Source: LMUY01 sp965199165 (lineage in GTDB: Bacteria; Pseudomonadota; Alphaproteobacteria; Acetobacterales; Acetobacteraceae). From it: DNA of 64,000 nt. A program made the translations under genes and the position numbers. The notes beneath the pieces are model-generated. The model had not been told where the DNA came from. It saw nothing but the letters and a program-made list of their open reading frames with translations, and searched no databases. The DNA lies in contig OZ240681.1 in assembly GCA_965199165.1 (NCBI GenBank), positions 992,001 through 1,056,000 of the forward strand, read 5' to 3'. This document shows, in pieces, positions 1-9,293 of the stretch; position 1 is the stretch's first letter, and each line of letters starts with the position of its first letter.

Positions 1-186
1 GCCGCCGACGTGCAGGAGATGGCGGGGCAGTTCCGTGCCATGATCCAGGACGGCGCGCAGGCCGGCCCAGCATTGCAGGCCACGCAGCCGCTGGCCGGCG
101 TGCACGAGCATAAATCCCGGCATAGATGTGCGACATTGCCGTGGGACGCGTTGCTGGCGGCCCTGAAGGAAACCCACCATGGCTGA
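1..186 (+). CDS. sufU: SufU-like Fe-S scaffold/sulfur-transfer protein, C-terminal part
   Basis: The window opens inside this gene; about 61 codons remain, ending at TGA 184-186. The tail carries a Cys in a CATLPW context (residues 43-48 of the visible part), which matches the last conserved cysteine region of SufU/IscU-like proteins, normally followed by a short LxAL tail as here. SufU-type proteins accept sulfur from the SufS cysteine desulfurase and pass it to the SUF machinery in the cytoplasm. The stop overlaps the sufT start by 8 bases, and an A-type carrier follows, so it is probably the end of a suf operon that lies mainly outside the window. The family call rests on this short tail plus context. 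Confidence 0.7.
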   Translation, partial: AADVQEMAGQFRAMIQDGAQAGPALQATQPLAGVHEHKSRHRCATLPWDALLAALKETHHG

Positions 187-529
187 AATCCACGCCGGAT
201 GGACCCCTGACGGCACCCCCGAACCGGTGCCGAGCGAGGACGCGATCATCAACGCGATCGGGACGGTGTATGACCCGGAAATCCCGGTGAACATCTATGA
301 GCTCGGCCTGATCTACGCGATCGAGATATCCGACGAGGGGCGCGTGAAGGTCGAGATGACGCTGACGGCGCCCGGCTGCCCTTCGGCGCAGGAGTTGCCG
401 GTCCAGGCGCGCGAGGCGATCATGGCAGTCCCCGGCGTGGTGGATTGCGATGTCGAGACGGTGTGGGACCCGCCTTGGGATCCCAGCCGGATGACCGAGG
501 AAGCCCGCTTGTCGTTGAACATGTTCTGA
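179..529 (+). CDS. sufT: SufT, DUF59/MIP18-family Fe-S maturation factor
   Basis: This 116-residue protein has the DUF59 hallmarks: DPEIPVN at residues 32-38, followed by a predicted strand with ELGLIY, then TLTAPGCP at 61-68 with the conserved Cys67, and WDPPWDP near the C-terminus (96-102). SufT-type proteins help mature Fe-S proteins and are typically encoded at the end of suf operons. The length is normal for the stand-alone form. Its start overlaps the sufU stop by 8 bases, and the next gene begins 23 bases after its stop, so the three are probably one transcript. Confidence 0.92.
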   Translation: MAEIHAGWTPDGTPEPVPSEDAIINAIGTVYDPEIPVNIYELGLIYAIEISDEGRVKVEMTLTAPGCPSAQELPVQAREAIMAVPGVVDCDVETVWDPPWDPSRMTEEARLSLNMF

Positions 530-552
530 CGCGAGACGATGGAGCAAACATC

Positions 553-921
553 ATGAGTGCGACCCAAGCCTCCGCCAAGCCCCGCCGTGCCTTGCCGCCG
601 CTGATGACCCTGTCCGACGCTGCGGCCGACCGGCTCGCCCGGCTCTACGGCGGCGCGCAGAGGGGCATGCTGCTGCGGATCGACGTCAGCACCAAGGGTT
701 GTTCGGGCATGTCCTACCGCATGGACTGGGTGGCGGAACCGGGCCCCGGTGACGAGGTGGTGACCGACCATGGCCTGACCGTCCTGGTGGACCGCAAGGC
801 GAGCCTGTTCCTGATCGGCACGGTCATGGACTACCAGGTGAAGGACCTCTCTGCGGGCTTCACCTTCGTCAACCCGAACGAGAAGGGCCGGTGCGGCTGC
901 GGTGAGAGCTTCCACGTGTAG
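553..921 (+). CDS. A-type Fe-S carrier (SufA/ErpA/HesB family)
   Basis: The 122-residue protein has the three cysteines of A-type carriers: Cys50 in KGCSGMSY, and Cys114 and Cys116 in the C-terminal GRCGCGESF. These proteins receive Fe-S clusters from the SUF scaffold and hand them to apo-proteins. An in-frame extension to 445 exists, but ATG 553 is preferred: it has a GGAG at 541-544, gives normal family length, and avoids a long overlap with sufT. It is the last recognisable gene of the suf block. SufA and ErpA cannot be told apart from sequence alone. Confidence 0.9.
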   Translation: MSATQASAKPRRALPPLMTLSDAAADRLARLYGGAQRGMLLRIDVSTKGCSGMSYRMDWVAEPGPGDEVVTDHGLTVLVDRKASLFLIGTVMDYQVKDLSAGFTFVNPNEKGRCGCGESFHV

Positions 922-1015
922 CCGCCGCCGCTGAGTGTCGCCGTGTCCGCCTCCGATTTCCTTCATGGCTGCCGCCGGTCTAAGGGCGTCCATCTGACAA
1001 TGCGCGGAGGGGCGG

Positions 1016-1720
1016 ATGTCGGGTTCTGACGGATGGCAGGCCAAGATCAAGATCTGCATGTTCGACCAATACGGCACGGTCGTGGACATGCAGGGTGGCC
1101 TGGTCAAGGTCGCCACCCCATGGCTCAAGGCCAAGGGTTCATCGGTCGACCCGAACTCGTTCGTGACGTGGTGGCGGCGCACGCATTTCGAAAACTCGAT
1201 GATCGACGCGCTGCTGCACAAGGCGCACACATCCTACCGCGACATCGGGTTCGGTGCCGTCAAGCTCGTGCTGCAGCGCTCCGGGATCGAGCATATCGAC
1301 GAGGAGGTCTGCGATCTCGTGTCGGAGATCGAGAGGCTGGAGTGCTTCCCCGAGGTCCCGGCCGCGCTGGCCAGGCTGCAGACCAGGTTCAAGCTGGTGG
1401 TGCTCTCCAACGGCGATCCGGACATGCTGGAGGCGGCCAAGGCCTACCACAAGGTCCCGTTCGACCGGGTGATCTCCGTCAAGGAGGCCGAGTCGTTCAA
1501 GCCGCACGTGGCGACCTACACCAAGGCCGCCGAGCTGCTCGGCGTTGCCATGGACGAGGTCCTGTTCGTCGCCAACCATGCCTTCGACTGCGTCGGCGCC
1601 AAGGCGGCCGGCATGCGCACTGCCTTCATCGACCGCCGCGGCCGTCCGTTCGGCACCTGGACCTACCAGCCCGACATCCTGGTCGGTTCGATGACTGACC
1701 TCGCGAATGTCATGGTCTGA
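1016..1720 (+). CDS. Haloacid dehalogenase type II-like HAD hydrolase
   Basis: This 234-residue HAD-superfamily protein has motif I as FDQYGT (nucleophile Asp17, with Tyr in place of the second Asp, as in L-2-haloacid dehalogenases). Motif II is SNG at 131-133, the motif III region has Lys162-Pro163, and motif IV is ANHAFD with Asp191 followed by GAKAAG. This layout is typical of type II haloacid dehalogenases, which hydrolyse 2-haloalkanoates through an aspartyl ester. Many relatives have unknown substrates. GGAGG lies just upstream of the ATG. It stands alone between the suf genes and a pseudogene, so context adds nothing about substrate. Confidence 0.85.
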   Translation: MSGSDGWQAKIKICMFDQYGTVVDMQGGLVKVATPWLKAKGSSVDPNSFVTWWRRTHFENSMIDALLHKAHTSYRDIGFGAVKLVLQRSGIEHIDEEVCDLVSEIERLECFPEVPAALARLQTRFKLVVLSNGDPDMLEAAKAYHKVPFDRVISVKEAESFKPHVATYTKAAELLGVAMDEVLFVANHAFDCVGAKAAGMRTAFIDRRGRPFGTWTYQPDILVGSMTDLANVMV

Positions 1721-1926
1721 CGCCAGGCCGTTGGCGGGCGTCAAGATCCTCGACCTGTGCCGGGGCCGTTCGCCACGATGCAGCTTGGTGACCTGGGAAG
1801 CGCCCGGCCGCGATCCTCCAGGCCTGTCGGAACTTGCGGTGGATGATGCGTTCGGCCCGGCTTCCGCAGACGGCGGCCGGCGACGTCGGCGAGGGCTCTT
1901 CCATCTTTCCCGCACCGTCGCAGCCT
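1719..1926 (+). pseudogene. Decayed CaiB/BaiF CoA-transferase N-terminus
   Basis: Pieces of a CoA-transferase N-terminus are readable in different frames. PLAGVKILDL is visible from about 1729; after a frame change, GPFATMQLGDLG follows around 1764-1799; DDAFGPASADGG appears in a third register near 1840-1875. Intact family members have LAGVKVLDL, AGPFxTxxLGDLGA and FGPxxxG in this order and spacing. No open frame joins them, so this is a remnant. The rest of the gene is absent, since the convergent flavoprotein gene begins at 1925. An intact paralogue lies at 27021-28211. Confidence 0.6.
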
Positions 1927-3238
1927 AATGCCGGCCAGGTGTCGCCAGACCCGGGCGTGCATTCGTGCCTTGAGTGAACAGAGAAAAGTCCGGCCCCTGC
2001 CGCCCCGATACCATGCCGCGCACCAACGCACCCAGCACGGGCATCGCCAGGTTGGGTTTGAGGAAGGCGGTCTTCGGCTTCGCGCCGGTCATCACCTCGG
2101 CCCAGTGGCCCAGCAAGGGGCCGCCACCCTTGCGCAAGGCGGCCGCACCTGCGTCGAGCAGCTGCGGGTAGCGCCCGCACAGGAGCGCCATGCGGCGGCT
2201 CCAGCGGAAATCATGACCGAAGGCGCGCAGCCAGCCATCGTGGTAACGCCGGAGACGTCCAGCGCCCAGGTCACCGCAGGCCAGCGCCTCCGTGAGTACC
2301 TCCGCCGCGATCTCGGCCGCATCCATGGCGTATTGGATCCCCTCACCCGTGAGCGGATCGATCTGCCCGGCGGCGTCGCCCAATACGACCAGCTGGTCGC
2401 CATGGCTGCGCGGCACCCCGCCCAGCCGCAAGGGCCCGCCCCGCATGGCGCCGACCACGGCCCGCTTCCCGAGCGCGCGGCTGACGAATGGGTCCTCGTG
2501 CCGCACCATGTCGTGCATGCGGCGAAGGTCGCGGTTGGCGCACCTGCCGCCCGGGATGATGTAGAGGCAGTAGCTGAGCTGCCCGCGCGACTGCCGGAAC
2601 ACCGCGCAGTAGCCGGGCAGCAGGTCGCGCCGGTAGAACACGACGCCGTCATAGCCGAAGTCGCTGGCATCCGCCTCGATATAGGCCCGGCTGCAAACGG
2701 CATCGGGCGCGCCCTCGACCAGGCCCAGGCTGCGCGCCAGGCTGGAGGTCGCACCATCCGCCGCGACGAGCGTCCGCGCCTGCAGGTTCCCGCCGGTCTT
2801 GTCGCGGATGGTCCAGAGCCCGGCTTCCAGACTCGCCCCGTCGATCTCCACCCCTTCCAGCAGCTCCGCCCCTGCTGCTTCCGCCGCGCGCACGATACGG
2901 TGGTCCATGTCGATGCGGCGGATCGCGATCACCGGAGAGGACGTGATATGTTGCGGTGAACTGTCGATCGCGACGATACCGGATGGGCTGACCATGCCGC
3001 CCACCGCGGCCATGTGCCCTTCGTCGTTCGCCATGATCTGCTGGAGCACGCCCATCCGCGTCAGATGCGTCTGTGCCCGGCTGCAGATGGCATCCCCACA
3101 CACCTTGTCGCGCGGGAAGATGGCCCGGTCGATCAGCGCCACGCGGATGCCGGCTTTGGCCAAGTACCACGCGCAGGTCGCCCCGGCGGGCCCCGCGCCC
3201 ACGATCGCCACGTCGTAGGCCGTCCTTGCTGTCGCCAT
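1925..3238 (-). CDS. Geranylgeranyl-reductase-family FAD oxidoreductase in the sterol cluster
   Basis: This 437-residue flavoprotein has an N-terminal dinucleotide-binding GAGPAG (14-19), the DKVCGD segment (44-49) found in geranylgeranyl reductases, a DG motif (161-162) and a C-terminal FAD motif GDAAGQIDPLTGEGI (287-301). The last matches prenyl reductases rather than squalene epoxidase, which normally has a GDAxNMRHPLTGGG-type motif. GGR-family enzymes reduce isolated double bonds of isoprenoid chains. As the last gene of the sterol operon it could reduce a sterol side-chain double bond or another isoprenoid; that is inference. ATG 3238 is chosen over TTG 3247 because GGAAGG sits at a usable distance. 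It follows the methyltransferase with a 19-base gap. Confidence 0.8.
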   Translation of the reverse strand: MATARTAYDVAIVGAGPAGATCAWYLAKAGIRVALIDRAIFPRDKVCGDAICSRAQTHLTRMGVLQQIMANDEGHMAAVGGMVSPSGIVAIDSSPQHITSSPVIAIRRIDMDHRIVRAAEAAGAELLEGVEIDGASLEAGLWTIRDKTGGNLQARTLVAADGATSSLARSLGLVEGAPDAVCSRAYIEADASDFGYDGVVFYRRDLLPGYCAVFRQSRGQLSYCLYIIPGGRCANRDLRRMHDMVRHEDPFVSRALGKRAVVGAMRGGPLRLGGVPRSHGDQLVVLGDAAGQIDPLTGEGIQYAMDAAEIAAEVLTEALACGDLGAGRLRRYHDGWLRAFGHDFRWSRRMALLCGRYPQLLDAGAAALRKGGGPLLGHWAEVMTGAKPKTAFLKPNLAMPVLGALVRGMVSGRQGPDFSLFTQGTNARPGLATPGRH

Positions 3239-3257
3239 CGCCGTCAATCCTTCCCGA

Positions 3258-4307
3258 TCATGCCGCCGCCGGGTTGCGGCCCAGCATGAAGAAACCCGGC
3301 GTGAACAGGCCTTCCCGCCCGCTCTCGGCCAGGGTGCGCGCGCATTCGCTCAGCAGCCTGGCCACCCGCGTGGTGCCGCGCGGCGCGATCCGCACCGCCT
3401 CCAGCACGCGCACCGAGACGTTGGTGGCGGCGAGGCCCAAGCCGGAGGTGCGGCGAAGCCGAAGCGGGTGCGGCGCCGGGCCGTGCGGCTCCCACCAGGG
3501 GATGTCGCTTCCGGCGCAGCGGTCCTCCACCTGCAGGACGTCGAAGCCGGCCTCTGCCATGGCGCGCTCCGCCTCGTCGCAGGTGGACAAAGCCGGCAAT
3601 CCGTTGCCGATCTCGATGCCACGCTTCAGCTGCCGGTGCCACGGATTGGCCGGGTCGTAGCGCGGTGTGAGGCACCACTCGTAGGTAGCGAACAGGCCAC
3701 CGGGTCGCAGCGTACGGCGCACGCTCGCGAAGACGTCGCGGAGCACCGGCGCGTGGACCGTCGCCTCGATCGCGTAGGCGGCATCCATGCTGCCGGGGGG
3801 CACATCGATCGCCAGGAAATCGCCTTGCACGATGGCACACCGCTCGGCCAGCCGAGCCTCTCGATTGAGCTGCGTCGCGCGCCGGACCTGGTAGGCGTTG
3901 TTGTTTATCCCGGTCACGTGGCACGCCGCAAACCGGGCTATCGACCGCATGGGACCGCCGACGCCGCATCCGACGTCCAACACGCGGCTCGCCGGACCCA
4001 GGCCCAGCTGCAACGCCAGCCAATGCTCGTGCCGCCGGATGGACTCGCGCAGGGTCTCCCCCCGCGAGCGGGGCGCATGGTGGAACGAGTCGCCCCATCC
4101 GTACTCGTAGAAATCCGTGACGAGATCGTAGAAGCTGTTCGCAAGGTCCGCGTAGGCTCCCGTGCGCTGGTCCGCGCTGCCGTGAGCATGCGTATCGTAG
4201 TCGTCCACCGTCGACGATGCCCGCACGGCGCCGCTGGCGACCCGCAACAGGCTGGGGGCCATGTACCTGTCTGCCACTGCAGTGTCCTTCGCCATTCGCA
4301 TCAGCAT
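3258..4307 (-). CDS. Sterol C-24 methyltransferase (ERG6/SMT family)
   Basis: This 349-residue protein matches eukaryotic ERG6/SMT along its length. It has the sterol-binding signature FYEYGWGDSFH (66-76), RHEH (92-95), the SAM motif DVGCGVGGPMR (111-121), GINNNAYQ (133-140), AIEATVHAP (179-187), YEW (209-211), GIEIGNGLP (230-238) and IPWWEP (269-274), then a sterol-MT C-terminal region. SMTs transfer a methyl group from SAM to C-24 of the sterol side chain. The combination with YEYGWG and AIEATxHAP is specific to SMTs rather than general UbiE-type methyltransferases. It overlaps the preceding membrane-fusion gene by 7 bases, so it is co-transcribed with the exporter. Bacterial SMTs are rare, and the gene here looks intact. 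Confidence 0.92.
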   Translation of the reverse strand: MLMRMAKDTAVADRYMAPSLLRVASGAVRASSTVDDYDTHAHGSADQRTGAYADLANSFYDLVTDFYEYGWGDSFHHAPRSRGETLRESIRRHEHWLALQLGLGPASRVLDVGCGVGGPMRSIARFAACHVTGINNNAYQVRRATQLNREARLAERCAIVQGDFLAIDVPPGSMDAAYAIEATVHAPVLRDVFASVRRTLRPGGLFATYEWCLTPRYDPANPWHRQLKRGIEIGNGLPALSTCDEAERAMAEAGFDVLQVEDRCAGSDIPWWEPHGPAPHPLRLRRTSGLGLAATNVSVRVLEAVRIAPRGTTRVARLLSECARTLAESGREGLFTPGFFMLGRNPAAA

Positions 4308-5403
4308 TTTCCGGGACAGTTCTGTGCCGTCACGGCGGCGGCAGGGTGGATCAGCACATCGACCTGCTGGCCGACGAAGACCGGCAGGTCGCCCGGTGCG
4401 AGCCGGTAGAGGACCTGGAGCACCCTCGTATCCACGCGCGTGTCGCCGAGCGAGGGGATAGAGTCCTTAGGAATCACGTAAGGCTCGAACCTCAGGAAGG
4501 TCAGCGGTGCGGACAGGCGGGCATCCCCCCGGAGGTAGGCGGTCGCGGGGTCACCCGGCCGGACGCGGTCGGCATCGGCCTCATCGATGCTGACCCGCAC
4601 CGTCAGTTCCTGTGTCGCGCCGAACACCAACAAGGCCTGCCCGCCCGCAGCCGACTGGACGGCCTGTCCGGCCCGGACGTTGACCTGCAGCACCGTTCCG
4701 GCAAATGGCGCGCGCGTCGTCGCCCGGTCGAGATCGATGCGGGCGTTCGTGGTCGAAGCGACGGCCTCCTCAAGGCGGGCCTGCGCCTCCTGCCGTTGCG
4801 CCGCGAGCACGATGGCCTGGTCACGCGCGGCGTCCAGGGCTGCCTGGCTCCGGTGCACTTGCGCCGCCGCCTTGCGCATGTCCGCCGCCGCCGCCTCCAC
4901 GCGCTGTGTGCTGCTGACCTGGTTGACGCCGAGCGAGGCGTAGCGGGCGTTGTCCAGCTCACTGCGACGCATCTCCGCCTGGGCGCCTTCCGTATCCGCC
5001 ATCGACTGGTCGACCATGGCCCGTTGCAGGACCAGGCGTGCCTCATCGGCTGCCAGCACGGCCCGGGCGCCGGCCTCGTCCGCCGTCGCATAGGCGAGTT
5101 GGGCGGCGAAGCGCACGTCGTCGACCTTGAACAACGGCGTGCCCTGCGCGACCACCTGGCCCGGCACGGCGTCGACCTCCGTCACGATCCCGCTCTGCCG
5201 CGCGGCGATGTTCACGAAGTTGCTGCTCGGCTCGATCATCCCAGTGCCCGCGACCACGGGCCCGGCGGGGGGCGGCGGCACGACGCCGGGCGGCAAGGCC
5301 AGCGAGCCATGGATGTCCCGCGGCTGCAGCGCCGACCAGGCGGCAAAACCGGCCGCAAGCACTGCCAGCGCCGTCACGCCGTTGGTCAGGCTCACCCGGC
5401 GCT

Positions 5404-5407
<4 letters not shown>
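4301..5407 (-). CDS. HlyD/DevB-type membrane fusion protein
   Basis: The 368-residue protein starts with a single N-terminal membrane segment (about residues 7-27). A lipoyl/barrel-sandwich half follows (AARQSGIVTEVDAVPGQVV), then a long Ala/Gln/Arg-rich coiled coil (about 110-215), then the second half-motif RAPFAGTVLQVNVRAGQAV and a beta-barrel domain. This order defines periplasmic adaptor proteins of the HlyD/DevB group, which link an inner-membrane ABC transporter to an outer-membrane channel. It overlaps the ATPase gene by 4 bases and the methyltransferase gene by 7. It forms a DevBCA-like exporter with the next two genes; its place in the sterol operon suggests a lipid cargo, which is inference. 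Confidence 0.88.
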
Positions 5408-6113
<706 letters not shown>

Positions 6114-6117
<4 letters not shown>

Positions 6118-7262
6118 GCCGCGCTCCGGAACACGATCGCCGGCTCGATGCGGAAGGTCCGCCGCAGGCTGGTGATGCTGGTCACGCCCACGATCCCAAG
6201 CACGGCTGCGGCGACGATCAGCGTCACCTGCCAGGGCAGGAACAGCCCTCTCGCGTCATCGACGAACGTGCTGATGCCTTCGAAGAACAATGCCGATGCG
6301 CCGATGCCGATCGCGTAGCCCAGCAGCGCGCTCAACCCGCCTTGCGCCAGGGTCATGCGCGCCACGCCGGCATTGGTCAGGCCGAGCGCCTTCATGGTGC
6401 CGAGGTTACGCGTGTTCTCGATGACGTAGATCGAGAACGTTTGGCCCACGATCACCGCACCCACGGTGAAGCCGAGTGCGACGGTGATGCCGAAGTTCAC
6501 CAGGATCCCGGTTTGGCGGATGTAGTAGACGATCGTGTCCCAGGTGAAATCCTGCCAGGTCTCCGCCTTCAACCCGGTTTGCTCGGCGATGCGGAGCGCC
6601 ACCTCGTGCGGGCTGGTGGCGGGCGCCACGCCCACGACCACGAAGGAGAGCCGCTTGCGCTGCTGCGGCGTGTATCCGACCGCGGCCGAGTAGCGGGCAT
6701 AGAGCACGGGAGAGTTCGTGAATGGGGCCGACGCCTCGCAGATCGCGGTGATCACCGCGCGGTGGTCGTTCAACTCCAGCTCGCGGCCGAGCCGCAACTT
6801 CTGGCCGGGCCAGATCGCGAAATAACTGGCGCGATCGATGATGACCGCGTCCGGCTTGCGCAGGTCGTCGCGGCTGCCCATGACCATCCGGGTCGGCCCG
6901 CCGACGAGGGTGGCGTCGTCCACGCCGAGCAGGATCGCATCCTGCAGCCGCCCGTCGCGCGCCTTGACGGTCGCCTCTCCCTTGTAGAACGGGAGCGCCC
7001 ATGCGACGCCGGGCACGCCCCGCACGCGCAGCAACTGGGTGTCCGTCATCGGCTCGACACCATCGACGTACTGCACGCGCGGATCCATGACCCAAAGGTC
7101 GGCCTCCCGAACATCCAGGATCTGGCTTGCGGTGCGGAGCAGGACGCCGGCCAGGAACGACAGCTGCTGCGCCATCAGCAGCGTTGCGAAGGCGGTGCCG
7201 AATACCAGGCCGACATATTTGGCCCGGTCCCGCTGCAGCATCCGCAGAGCCAGACGGATCAC
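6114..7262 (-). CDS. ABC exporter permease, DevC/FtsX-domain type
   Basis: The 382-residue protein has one membrane segment near the N-terminus (about 15-40), a long periplasmic domain (about 45-230) and three C-terminal hydrophobic segments, including GITVALGFTVGAVIVGQTFSIYV and the region around 335-360. This is the FtsX/MacB topology. The periplasmic part (LWVMDPRVQYVDGVEPM) resembles DevC of heterocyst-type exporters. With the DevA-like ATPase and DevB-like adaptor it forms an export system. It overlaps ispH by 4 bases upstream. In cyanobacteria DevBCA exports glycolipids; here the substrate is unknown. Confidence 0.88.
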
Positions 7263-8233
7263 GCCGGCAGCTCCGCCTCAAACGCCGCAGGCAGACGGAA
7301 GCGGTAGGGTTCCTCGATGCCGGGCAGCTCGGACACCGTCACGGCGCGCCAGAGCCGGATGCGGCTGATCAGGCCCGCCACCACGCTCTCCGGGGTGGAG
7401 GCGGCCGCGGTGATGCCGATCCGGCGCGCGGCGGCGAACCAGGCAGCATCCAACTCCTCCGCTTCGGCAACCAGGCGTGCCGGGCAGCCCGCCGCTTCGG
7501 CGACTTCGCGCAAGCGGTTGGCGTTCGAGCTGTTCGCGGCGCCGGCAACCAGCACCATGTCGACCGCGGCGGCCAATTCGCGCACGCCGTCCTGCCGGTT
7601 CTGGGTCGCATAGCAAACCTGGCCATACTCCGCGCCCTGCATGGCGGGGAAGCGTTCGAGCAGCGCGGCCACCAGCACCTGCACCTCGGTCACCGCCAGC
7701 GTGGTCTGCGTCACATAGGCGACGCGGCTCGGATCGGCGACCTGCAAGGCGGCAACATCCGCGAGCGTGGCGACCCGGTGGGCCCCTGCCCCGATCCAGC
7801 CCAGCGTCCCGATGACTTCCGGATGGTCGGCGTGACCGATCAGCACGACCTCCGCGCCGCAAGCGACCAGGCGCCGCGCTTCGAGGTGCACCTTGGCCAC
7901 TAGCGGACAGGTCGCGTCGACCACCCGGCGGCCGAGGCGGTGAGCGTCCTGCTCCACGTCCGGCGGCACACCATGCGCGCTGAGCAGCAACACGGCGCCG
8001 GCGGGCACCTCGTCATTCTCTGCCACGAACCGGGCGCCCATGGCCTGCAATCGTGCGATCACCGTCGCATTGTGGACGATCTCGTGCCGCACGTACACGG
8101 GCGGGCCGTAGCGCGCGAGGGCGAGCTCGACCGTGTCCACGGCGCGGCGCACCCCGGCACAGAAGCCGCGCGTGCCGGCCACCAAGATGTGCAAAGCGTC
8201 GTCCGGGCCTGGTGCGGCCGGCAGGTCAGACAT
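7259..8233 (-). CDS. ispH: 4-hydroxy-3-methylbut-2-enyl diphosphate reductase (IspH/LytB)
   Basis: The 324-residue protein carries the three cluster-ligating cysteines of IspH, Cys25 (RGFCAGV), Cys109 (DATCPL) and Cys207 (VCYATQNRQ). It also has His54 (HNATV), His87 (SAHGV), Glu139 (GHADHPEV), TQTT (175-178) and NSSN (234-237). It catalyses the last MEP-pathway step, making IPP and DMAPP with a [4Fe-4S] cluster. The usual TAGAS near the C-terminus reads TAAAS here. ATG 8233 overlaps the sterol-reductase stop by 8 bases and is preferred over an in-frame extension to 8314. An ispH inside a sterol operon is probably a dedicated extra copy that boosts precursor supply. Confidence 0.93.
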   Translation of the reverse strand: MSDLPAAPGPDDALHILVAGTRGFCAGVRRAVDTVELALARYGPPVYVRHEIVHNATVIARLQAMGARFVAENDEVPAGAVLLLSAHGVPPDVEQDAHRLGRRVVDATCPLVAKVHLEARRLVACGAEVVLIGHADHPEVIGTLGWIGAGAHRVATLADVAALQVADPSRVAYVTQTTLAVTEVQVLVAALLERFPAMQGAEYGQVCYATQNRQDGVRELAAAVDMVLVAGAANSSNANRLREVAEAAGCPARLVAEAEELDAAWFAAARRIGITAAASTPESVVAGLISRIRLWRAVTVSELPGIEEPYRFRLPAAFEAELPA

Positions 8234-9293
8234 AGGGGAACATGCGGAAGCGGGCATGCCGGCAATACTCTTCCCACAGCGCCCCGTATTTGACGCGACA
8301 GCGTCGGTCGTCACGCAGGGCCCGGTGACCGAGCAGGCAAGCCAACCAAAGTGGCAGCAGGTAGGGTATGGGCGAGCCTAAGCCGGCCAACAGCGTCCAG
8401 GCGACATACATCGTCAGCTCGCCCGAATAGTTCAGCTTGCGGCCGACGCCCCAGAAGCCCGAGACCAGGAGCTTACCGCCCAGCACCTTCGGCTGCCGAC
8501 CCCAGATCGGGGCGTTCGCATCCTGCTTGAAGCGGTGTTTCTGGCCGTTGGCGCCTCGGAACACGCACAGCCCCGCGGCGTACGCCAGGCAGAGCGCCAC
8601 CGCCGCCGATGACGGCAGGGCAGACACCCGCGCCGCCACGTAGGCGGCGGGAAGGCAGTAGAAGAAGGGGACGAGCACGTAGTCGCCCCAGACGAGCATC
8701 CAGCCGAAGCGCTCCTCCACGATGTCCCAGGTGAACACCATGCCGTATTCGAACTGGAAGTAGTTGGCGACGTAGATCAGGGTGAACAGCTCGTAGAGGG
8801 CCATGGCCAGGCTGACCGTGCCGGTCTGGCCATATTGCCATGCGGCGAAGGACAGGTTCATCAACGCCAGCCCGATCAGCGACGGCCGATACGAGAACAG
8901 CTTCAGGTCGATGCCCCAGAGCTGCGGGTCACGCTCGACGCCGTAGAAGAGAGCGTGCAGTCCCTTCCGGCCAGCACTCCGCCCGGAGGCCATCAAGGCG
9001 AGGCTGGCGGGGAACGCCAGCAGGTTGGCGGCGATCAGCAGCGACCACACGTTGCGGGCCAGCGCTGTGATGCCCGGCCCCGTCGCCTGCAATACCGCCG
9101 CGGCCAGCATCGTCAGCCCGAACAGCAGCAATCCGTTGAGCCGGTAAGTGATCCGGCTCCCATCCGCGTGCACGATCCCGGCCTGTTCCGGCCCAGGGAG
9201 GAAGCGGGACCCGACGAACAGCGCGGCGACGAACCCACACTCGCCCAGCATGGACCAGGCCAGCGCCCCCCAGGTGACGGGATCGGGCGTCAA
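8226..9293 (-). CDS. ERG24/ERG4-family sterol reductase (C-14 reductase-like)
   Basis: This polytopic protein of about 355 residues has the hallmarks of ERG4/ERG24 sterol reductases. There is an FYGVERDPQLWGIDLK stretch (117-131), comparable to the family's GxExNPR segment, followed by RPSLIGLALMN. GRKLNYSGEL (285-294) corresponds to the ARHxNYTGD motif. The C-terminal block LLGHRALRDDRRCRVKYG (320-337) with WEEYC and FPYV matches family signature 2. Members reduce delta14, delta7 or delta24(28) double bonds with NADPH. Delta14 reduction fits best after C-14 demethylation. The start is taken as TTG 9293, whose TTGA overlaps the stop of the upstream isomerase fragment. An in-frame extension to 9500 is a shadow of that gene. 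Confidence 0.88.
   Translation of the reverse strand: MTPDPVTWGALAWSMLGECGFVAALFVGSRFLPGPEQAGIVHADGSRITYRLNGLLLFGLTMLAAAVLQATGPGITALARNVWSLLIAANLLAFPASLALMASGRSAGRKGLHALFYGVERDPQLWGIDLKLFSYRPSLIGLALMNLSFAAWQYGQTGTVSLAMALYELFTLIYVANYFQFEYGMVFTWDIVEERFGWMLVWGDYVLVPFFYCLPAAYVAARVSALPSSAAVALCLAYAAGLCVFRGANGQKHRFKQDANAPIWGRQPKVLGGKLLVSGFWGVGRKLNYSGELTMYVAWTLLAGLGSPIPYLLPLWLACLLGHRALRDDRRCRVKYGALWEEYCRHARFRMFPYV

Noticed and set aside
1925..3238. Reading the flavoprotein as squalene epoxidase
   Set aside because: Its C-terminal FAD motif is the GDAAGxxDPLTGEG form of geranylgeranyl reductases, not the epoxidase form.
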